DNA of 64,000 nt. Origin: Lunularia cruciata (lineage: Eukaryota > Streptophyta > Marchantiopsida > Lunulariales > Lunulariaceae). The stretch spans positions 33,829,493 to 33,893,492 of the forward strand of contig OX419759.1 in NCBI GenBank assembly GCA_948567375.1. Reading direction: 5' to 3'. The translations under genes and the position numbers were made by a program. A model generated the notes under the pieces. It was given only the letters and a program-made list of their open reading frames with translations. It had not been told where the DNA came from and did no database searches. This document shows positions 57,300 to 64,000 of the stretch, piece after piece (position 1 is the stretch's first letter; each line of letters opens with the position of its first letter).

Positions 57300-58060
57300 A
57301 TTGTTAGATATATTCCTACAGTCAACAGTCCTAGATACAACAAAGACAGTCTGAATTGACTTATATATATATATATAAAACATCTGCAAATATACTCGGA
57401 TATAGAGAAAATTAATTCGTAAGCATGATCAATATATACACGAGATTGTAAAAAATATCACGTATTTTACTGCACGGGATCTAAAAGCGCAACACATGCA
57501 TTTTAGGCTTACATATAAGGCTTATAAGGTAACGCACACTCTTATATCAGCATGATCAAGACAAGTTGATCAACTGCAACTTTGTCAATGCGGACCAATA
57601 TAACTAACACCAGCTAGTTATCTGAGGTGATCTCACACGAACCCGGTAATAGTGCTTGCTGGGTCTGTCTCTATCTGGCCGTGTACAGAAACTGTTCTAC
57701 TTATCTGTTCTAGATCACTTCTAAGTTTCTTAGCGCAGTTCTTTATTCATTCTGCTTCTACGTTAGTAGTATAAGTGCTGGTCGTTGTCACCTCGACGCT
57801 GGAACTGATGTTTCCTCCACGGAGACCTGTCATGAAGCACATGAAAAATAGGCACTTACTCATTACTTCTCTCCATCTGCGTAATGAGTTTGATGAACCG
57901 ATGGCCTGGTGAGGGATTACAAACGAGTGGATTTGAGACGTCTCTGCGTCATCCAGATTTGCATTTCTTTAAAAAAATTATCCAGATTTATCCAGATTTG
58001 CATTTCTTGAAATAAAATCGTTTCTTTAAAACATCGCTTCAAATTTTATAAGTACCTCCC
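57300..58060. other. Gap with (TA)n and short tandem repeat
   Basis: A (TA) run at 57361-57377. atccagatttgcatttctt is repeated at about 57952 and 57992 with an extra atccagattt between. No gene. Confidence 0.5.
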
Positions 58061-58094
58061 AGTGATCATAGCCTTACCCGGAGAAAATCTCCAA

Positions 58095-58535
58095 TTACTT
58101 TGGGATGACCCAATCAGCCCTCTGCTGCCACTCCTCCTTGTATTGGACATACAACATCATTCCTCGCTTCTGCACTTTCCAGGCGGCAGCATCTTTCAAG
58201 TACCACTTGATCACATCCTGACTCCAGACGTCCCACCTGCAAGTCCAAACTTTACCTGTTTGTGGATTGCGCCAGGACGCACTGCACCAATACAAGGTGC
58301 TCAAGCCCAGATTTGGACGAAAGCTCCAATGTAACATTTTACCATTTGGAAGCGTATGGTAGCCAACCTCGTCCTCTTTTGACGCACAGTGCAACTTTAT
58401 GTCACTTCCCATCTCATTCAAAATGGTCACTGCTGGGTTCTTGTCAGCCATGGTCCCTGGAAGATAGATCAACAGCAACATCATCACGCCAGAAGTGATG
58501 AAGACCCCTTGAACTTTCCATCGCTTCAGAATCAT
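58095..58535 (-). CDS. Plant self-incompatibility S1-like secreted protein
   Basis: An uninterrupted 146-codon frame. The chosen start (Met at 58535, MILKRWKVQG) gives a basic N-terminus and a hydrophobic core (VFITSGVMMLLLIYL), then TMA before ADKNPAVTI: a normal signal peptide with likely cleavage after Ala. The frame extends 52 codons further upstream, but that would bury the signal peptide. The mature part shows the S1-family order: VTILNEMGSDIKLHCASKED, then EVGYHTLPNG, LHWSFRPN, STLYWCSASW and WTCRWDVW, ending with a charged tail. The family Cys residues in LHC, WC and TC are present, as is the FRPN turn. S1 proteins are small secreted ligands, first known from poppy pollen rejection; most homologues have unknown roles. 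It would act in the apoplast. Only convincing intact gene here. Confidence 0.82.
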   Translation of the reverse strand: MILKRWKVQGVFITSGVMMLLLIYLPGTMADKNPAVTILNEMGSDIKLHCASKEDEVGYHTLPNGKMLHWSFRPNLGLSTLYWCSASWRNPQTGKVWTCRWDVWSQDVIKWYLKDAAAWKVQKRGMMLYVQYKEEWQQRADWVIPK

Positions 58536-58850
58536 TTTGGCAACTCTGCACGGAGAGATAGTGATGCACTTAATTAGATAGAGATTCATGTTTTTTCTGC
58601 AAGAAAAGGCAAAATGACGACCATGTTTAAAGAGAAATTTAATGTGCTCAAACAGAATCTGGACCAGATGCACGAAGTCCATATCCTGCATAGGAACTGC
58701 CAGTTTACTTCTAGAGACTAAGACATGTACATGAACTACATATTATCACAGTAGGGATGAAATCGAATTCTTACTAGCTAGACGTTCCCGCGAGATGAAT
58801 CCAGTGAACAAACTTCAAGAGTGAAGTGAAACGGAAGAGGATCCTCCTCC

Positions 58851-58860
58851 CTTTATATAG
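58851..58860 (-). promoter_or_regulatory. TATA box of the S1-like gene
   Basis: The minus strand reads ctatataaag, pointing at the S1-like gene 316 bases upstream of its start codon. This implies a 5' leader of roughly 280 bases, possibly with an intron. It is the only TATA match I could tie to an intact gene. Confidence 0.5.
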
Positions 58861-58869
58861 ATGGGAGTG

Positions 58870-59460
58870 TAGGTGGATCTCAGCTTATTACACTAAACAT
58901 CTCTTTTCATCGCCATGTTATCGTCAACATGAAATATTGCGTTCATTCAACCATGTGGCGCCGTGCTTTTGGTCACCTCCTCCCCGGTTTGTCCATTATA
59001 GACGGGAAGTACGCCATGCTATTGACAGCGGAGAGTTGTTAGCTGACAGCACTGGAAATTAACGAGGAAAGATCGAAAGCCAAACAATTGACTGTAAAAC
59101 ACGTTCATCTGGGGAAGTGGAACGTCTCTATCGGCCAGGTCCAGGTTTACACATGATGTCCGTGACCGCCCACAATCATGTCGGTGAACACTCTTTGTTT
59201 ATGCACCACGTTATGTACGATGCAATTCATCTTAAATTTGCTGTACACGGGTTTCTAGGTTGTCTACTGAGCCGGAAAATTTCACAGCATTGAAGAGAGC
59301 CATACAGAGAAGTAGTTAAAATTTATGGCACCACATTGACACGAATAATAAGGCAACAACTACTGTAGAATCTCTGGATGAATAAGACTGCGATTTTATC
59401 GCCGGAAGGTAGCTTCTGGTGTGCAAAAAAGGCTGGACTTCGTACTTCGACTTTATTGTG
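58870..59460. other. Gap upstream of S1-like gene
   Basis: No gene supported; presumably promoter-distal sequence. Confidence 0.35.
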
Positions 59461-59466
59461 AAGGAG

Positions 59467-60008
59467 ATGTGTTCTTGCGGTCCAAAAATCGTTTGCCATT
59501 CCTGCGTCTAGGACCTTAATAATCCTTAGTTTCCGCACCCGTAGCTGTACTGCTGCGAAACCATCTTTCAATTACGACTCTGGTGGGTACTTGTATCGTA
59601 TCGGATCGGATGCATTTATGTCTATCGGAGTAGGTAGTGGGTATAAGAAGCCAATCCTCTCTAGCGCATTTCTTATATCCTGCCGCGCAATCAAAAACTT
59701 CGCTTTCGATATTAACGGCACTTTCAATCCCCATGAATGTGGAAATCCTTGCTCAATTTGCAGTCAGACATTGATCACATATCTCAGCCCAGGCTTAAGT
59801 CTATCAGATGAGTGCTTCATAGGTTCTCTGAGAACGATTGCGTAACAGACAGCCTCCAACGAGGGTATGCTCATGACTCCTGATCATATGATTATATCTC
59901 TCTGCCCAACATTGTCTCCAGTTTTTAGAATGCGGGGCAAAGATATCAAAAGGTGGATCTTGCTGCCATGCATATGGCCACAGTCACATGCTGTCAAGCT
60001 TTCATCCG
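59467..60008 (+). repeat. Segmental duplication block 1, copy 2
   Basis: Counterpart of 32161-32590 in the same orientation. It is about 110 bases longer because of insertions in the middle (around 59700-59890). Confidence 0.85.
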
Positions 60009-61267
60009 TTTTGAATGAAATCTTTGTTCTGGTTCTGATACAGTTGTTATCAGTTATACTTGAGCAATTGCTACCAATTAAACTTTATATATCAGTCCCC
60101 TTGTTCCTGAACATGGTTCCCTTATAGGAAATAGTCCTGCTACAAGTTTTCTTACGCGTTGGATTGACAGATGAAACACTATGTCTTTATGAGATGCTAA
60201 TTAAAAGCGGGTATGGGTTGCAACTTGTAGAAATCAAATCTGACAGTGCTTGAAGGTTCCGTATGCAATTCTCTAACTGCGGCAGTGTTAGAGAGAGATT
60301 GTTCAACTGTGGAGCGAATCTGTACGAATAATATGCAACTTGAGAAGTCCAACTTGCAATGTTCAAGTGTTTGAAGGGATCGTATACAGATCTTAAATTG
60401 TGCGAATCTTGAAGAGAGACATGTCCAGCTTATCAATTGTGGACATCAACGTGTGAAGTACGTAACGTTCACCTCATGGTTTTTACCTACTTCCGATTCT
60501 AAAATCGTTGCCAATTAGCTCACCGGGCATTGAGCTCAAAATTCTTAATTTGATCAGATCTGGATACACTCACTGATTCCTTACATCTTAGGCCAAATTG
60601 AAGCCGCTATCCAGAAAGCCTTTGGGACACGAAAAGAGAATCGATAATATAATATGCTGGAGGTCGGTAAGCAAGCCTAATGTCTTTCACTAGCTACTGT
60701 GATAATGAGGAAGAAGAGGAACTACCGAAAAAAATTTGTATTCTAGATGTGGTCATTTACAGATTTGCAAACTAAATTGCTGGTAGTGATAGTCCACGAT
60801 CCCGAGTGAACCTCAAATTAATTTCCTGACAACCGCTGATATTTGATACTGTGTAAAAGGTAGACTTCAGATTCAGATGTCTCTCCTATCTTGAACGAAA
60901 TCTGTCGTTGTGATTACTTGCGGGGAAGTGTTTACTCGAGGAATTTTATAATCAAGAATAATCAGAATCGGTTCCCACATAATAGAGTACGGTATCCTTC
61001 TCTTAAATATGCACCTCAGTGTGTATACTGCTATAGCTGCTTATTCAGATAACGTCTTCTTGCTCAGATTTGATTGTAGAACTTACGGTGATGTAAAATT
61101 CAGGTGGCTTGCACTGTTAATTCAAACACAAAGACTGTCTATATCATATGCAACGTGCCTTAAATGCTTGCGATCCAAGCACTCAGTAAATTAAGAAAGA
61201 TAAATGAAAGTAGCTTTGTGAACAGAAGAATTACTTATTTGTATGACATACGAGCATTTCCACCTTT
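60009..61267. other. Gap with weak internal repeats
   Basis: At 60240-60420, words such as cgtatgcaattct/cgtatacagatct and caacttg recur at about 120-base spacing, reminiscent of the tandem array at 29.4-29.84 kb. No gene is supported. Confidence 0.35.
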
Positions 61268-61405
61268 CTCTAGATCCTTAGTTGTTGAGGGGTAAGAGAC
61301 TGCGACGGATGGTGATCATGTCTAACTGTGCAGATGAGAGATTCGCAGCTGAAGACCTCGTTAGAACTATATTCCGATAACACAAGACGTTCTACTTACA
61401 AGGAC
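61268..61405 (+). repeat. Segmental duplication block 2, copy 2a
   Basis: Matches 33421-33555 in direct orientation (tagatccttagttgttgag, gtaagagactgcg, gatcatgtctaa, ttctacttacaag). Confidence 0.8.
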
Positions 61406-61908
61406 TAGAATTTCGCGCAAGTTCTTGAAATAAGACCGCGTAACTCTTGGTTCTCCGCGTGAAGCACACTCACCTAAGTAAAAAAGAATAAATCACTGAG
61501 GATGGTGATGGAACCCATGCAATCGATACAATAATACTGCCCATCTTAACTTGCTAATTTCCAGAATCAACTGGGGACAATGGTTGATGGTTCTTCTGTT
61601 TAGAATTTTGCAACATGCACATAGGAACTCCAACTAAGTGAAATCGATTACATATATTATCAACTATTCAATGAGGTTTGCCTTTAGGGAATGGTACCTC
61701 TTCCTCCGCTCTCAGAAGATTTGTCCGGCATGCTGCCAACTGGTAGACCAATGTCTGAATCTGGTGTGAAAATTTGTCCATCTCAACCTCAGTTGTTTTG
61801 AACCCATAAGAAGCCAGCCAGAGTTAGAAATTAAATACAAAGGAGAATCAAGAGCCAGATGCAAATTTTACGAGGATCATTCACATAGGAGTTAATGTAC
61901 ATCACAGG

Positions 61909-62299
61909 CTAATTCAATCTATATATATAAGAAGACGTATCCAGGCTTGCAGTTGTAGCTCCGTACTTGCAGTTACAAGTTGACAACTCCGACTGCTCGT
62001 GAACAGCACAATTATGAACGTCGACGTCGATAGTAGAGGGATTATGGTTCTGACGCTGATCTTCACGATGTGCGTCTGGTACGAGGGAAGTTATGGACTT
62101 ATCTTTGCAAATCGTATCAATGTCCTTCAGTTCTCTGAAATTGGAATCACTCTCACTAATTACAGGCTTTGTAACTTTGATCTGCACTACATGTAGGGCA
62201 ATCAAGTCAGGACTGTTCATAACAAAGAATTTGGCCAATCTATCAGTTTCGCATCCGTTCCAACAGCACGTTTCTGTTCTTCTTATCTCTTTTCTTAAG
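61909..62299 (-). CDS. Possible terminal exon, unrecognised
   Basis: A good splice acceptor (gcttacag ending 62300) opens a frame of 130 codons to a stop at 61909. It contains TETCCWNGCETDRLAKFF, ALHVVQIKVTKPVISESDSN and a Ser/Asp-rich end. It lies in the same orientation as, and 330 bases beyond, the fragments at 62.6-63.4 kb, so it may be the last exon of that gene. No family recognised. Confidence 0.3.
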
Positions 62300-62634
62300 C
62301 CTGTAAGCAAGTAGTAGCATGCATATGTGAACAGATTGTGTTCATGACAAGCTTACATGTTGAACCTCATTCAATACTGTTAATCCTCGACATCTGCTGT
62401 AATGGAAGCTAAACCTTTGAATTTCCCTCAGGATCAGACGTTCCTTAGATAGAACCTGAGCATGATGCAAGCTAACCTTTTCAGACTTTCTACAGGAAAT
62501 TGAGCTTCTAGGTCGCCTGATAGTATTTGTGATGCAAGTCGTGAGATCCCACTGGTTCTTATAAGGAAGTCCGGGACTTTGCTTTTATCCTTGCTGCAGG
62601 TCACGGCGCATCATGAAGTTAGATATTACCGTAG

Positions 62635-63400
62635 TTATGACATGCGAATGTAGCTATCTGTGGTCTTGATGAAATACAGACGGATGCGAAAAGAAGCGTC
62701 AGGACCAGAGAAGATGTACTTCTGCATATTGTTGACAGGAAACTGCATTTCCAGACTCTTCCACCTCGCAGGATCGTCTAGATCTGTGACACAATCCGAT
62801 GTGGATTGGGCCTTCATTCCCTCCTCCGGTTCCAGAGTGTCATCGGAATGAAAATTTATCTTCTGACATATATCTGTGGATTGACCCAGCATCTGCTTCA
62901 ACTTGGCCCTCGCTTCTGCTACTCGGTTCCCTACACTACGTACTTGAAGCCGTCGACATATACTCCTTGAGACTTGACTTGGGTCGAGCGGATTTCCCAT
63001 CAAGTCTGCATGTTAGACCTCGAGAGGAAGTATATTCGTCAAGTTGGTTGTACGGAACATTCTCTTTGTCTAAATTATAATTAAATTCTGTGTGCTTCAT
63101 AGATGGCTTGTATTTCCAACAATCATTACGAGTCGATGAACTCCTCAAATTCTTGTTAACATTTGCAGCACTCATGGCCTATTTCTAAAGCAGAATTCCC
63201 TCACTTACACAATTGCACAGAAGACTGATTCCTTTTGATGTCTCTACATACTTCGAAACCCCTGTCAGCGGGTGTGGTGGAACTTTTGAACGAAGAACTT
63301 CCTTATCTTTCGCAGAAGACAGGAAACCGTAAGCATGAGGAAAGCGAATCCGTTCCTCGAGTGTAGGTGAGGATGTGCAAGTTGTGTTCAAGTATCGTGA
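62635..63400 (-). CDS. Fragments of an unrecognised minus-strand gene
   Basis: Three open pieces: 63391-63209 (TLEERIRFPHAYGFLSSAKD..PPHPLTGVSKYV, ending at a GTAAGTGAG donor), 63175-62936 (RNDCWKYKPSMKHTEFN..DKENVPYNQLDEY..LDGKSARPKSSLKEYM) and 63003-62635 (SVGNRVAEARAKLKQMLGQS..EPEEGMK). The second and third overlap and differ by one frame, so either a frameshift or an unseen intron lies near 62950. DKENVPYN resembles a KEN-box-like degron by sequence, but that is only a short-motif match. Composition suggests a nuclear or cytosolic regulatory protein; function unknown. Exon limits are approximate. Confidence 0.35.
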
Positions 63401-63511
63401 TCCAGAGCGTCAATCTGCCGACAACTTCTTGGAGTACCTTCCTTGTAGTTGGAAATGGTCTGATTAAGCAAACAAAAATAGCTCCTACCTACATCATGAC
63501 CAGATGTAGAC

Positions 63512-63855
63512 CATGCTCATATGGTAAATCCTTCGAGCCAGAAATTTATGCAGGAGAAGGATTGCAATTCCAATGTGTGTTTTGAGAAAATCAAAATCAA
63601 CCACTACTGACTTGAAGATCTATTTTCAGTGATGAACCAGATGGAAGCGACTTGTTCGAGCTCTCAACGTACTTCTCTGTTCGAATTCATGTGAATTCTC
63701 AGGTCTGCCGAGAGGAGGACCTGGCCGCGCATTTCAAACTGTGGAGAGCTGTCCTTTACCTGACCGCGCATTTCAAACTGTGAAGAGCTATCCTTTACCT
63801 GACCGCGCTGCAGCTTTTATATTCCCAGTTCAAATTCCTTCAGCCCGTGGTGTGA
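63512..63855 (+). repeat. Segmental duplication block 2, copy 2b
   Basis: 63512-63555 (atccttcgagccagaaattt region) and 63813-63855 (attcccagttcaaattcctt, gtggtgtg) match adjacent parts of 33571-33662. Here they are separated by about 260 bases containing a 39-base tandem repeat. Confidence 0.75.
63723..63810 (+). repeat. 39-base tandem repeat, 2.2 units
   Basis: ccgcgcatttcaaactgtg at 63725 and 63764, and ccgcgc again at 63803. Each unit ends tcctttacctga. Confidence 0.93.
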
Positions 63856-64000
63856 ATATCTGACCTAAAACCCCCAAAGGAGAACTTTCTTGCGCAGAGA
63901 AACCTCTCTACAGAAGTTCATAGTACTGCAGCTTGTTCTTTCCGTCAGTTGTATCCAGTATTGCAATTGTATCCACACCGCTCTCAACGATCATGGTGGT

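Noticed and set aside
59591-59845. 84-codon plus ORF in duplicated block 1
   Set aside because: The other copy of the block (32.2-32.6 kb) does not preserve this frame.

Overview
The window looks like nuclear DNA of a land plant, most likely a bryophyte (a moss is my best guess). The evidence: copia and chromodomain-gypsy retrotransposon remains in plant style, a pogo/Tigger-type transposase relic, GT-AG introns of about 190-310 bases, a relic of the LRR plus COR-domain family that I know as abundant in moss and Selaginella genomes, and one gene of the plant S1 (self-incompatibility protein homologue) family. The species is inference. Gene density is very low. The only intact protein gene I can name is the S1 homologue near the right end; almost everything else recognisable is broken.

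Layout. 1-1.64 kb: copia remnant with a candidate 5' LTR, primer-binding site, gag and integrase. 1.7-9.4 kb: AT-rich DNA without recognisable genes, interrupted by a pyrimidine-rich repeat (6.15-7.26 kb). 9.48-10.83 kb: pogo/Tigger-like transposase pseudogene, minus strand. 12.96-17.68 kb: chromovirus remains, including one element with both LTRs and a 5-base target duplication, lacking protease/RT/RNase H. 18.7-24.1 kb: a 111-base tandem duplication, then element A of an unusual LTR family encoding lysine-rich coiled-coil proteins and no visible polymerase. 24.2-25.4 kb: second copy of the pyrimidine-rich repeat. 25.4-38.9 kb: low-copy, less AT-rich DNA with gene relics (a Cys-pair protein, an unrecognised multi-exon pseudogene, duplicated exon fragments). 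38.9-43.2 kb: minus-strand LRR...COR relic without a visible Roc GTPase. 45.25-51.14 kb: element B (plus). 51.3-55.9 kb: element C (minus), lying between pieces of a copia reverse transcriptase that continues to 56.64 kb and its LTR. 58.1-58.9 kb: S1-like gene with a TATA box. 59.5-63.9 kb: repeats duplicated from 32.2-33.7 kb and fragments of an unrecognised minus-strand gene.

Two themes stand out. First, elements A, B and C share LTRs and ORFs but no polymerase, so they look like a non-autonomous family that may depend on another retrotransposon; I do not recognise its proteins. Second, the window holds many long perfect hairpins with 3-6 base loops. In element B's 5' LTR the sister LTR gives an ancestral control: the hairpin pair exists only in one LTR and reads as a single template-switch insertion. 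Several more lie in retroelement coding regions and one in the LRR relic.

Many gene relics differ from an open reading frame by single-base shifts or stops. This can be real decay, but assembly indel errors are an alternative I cannot exclude.
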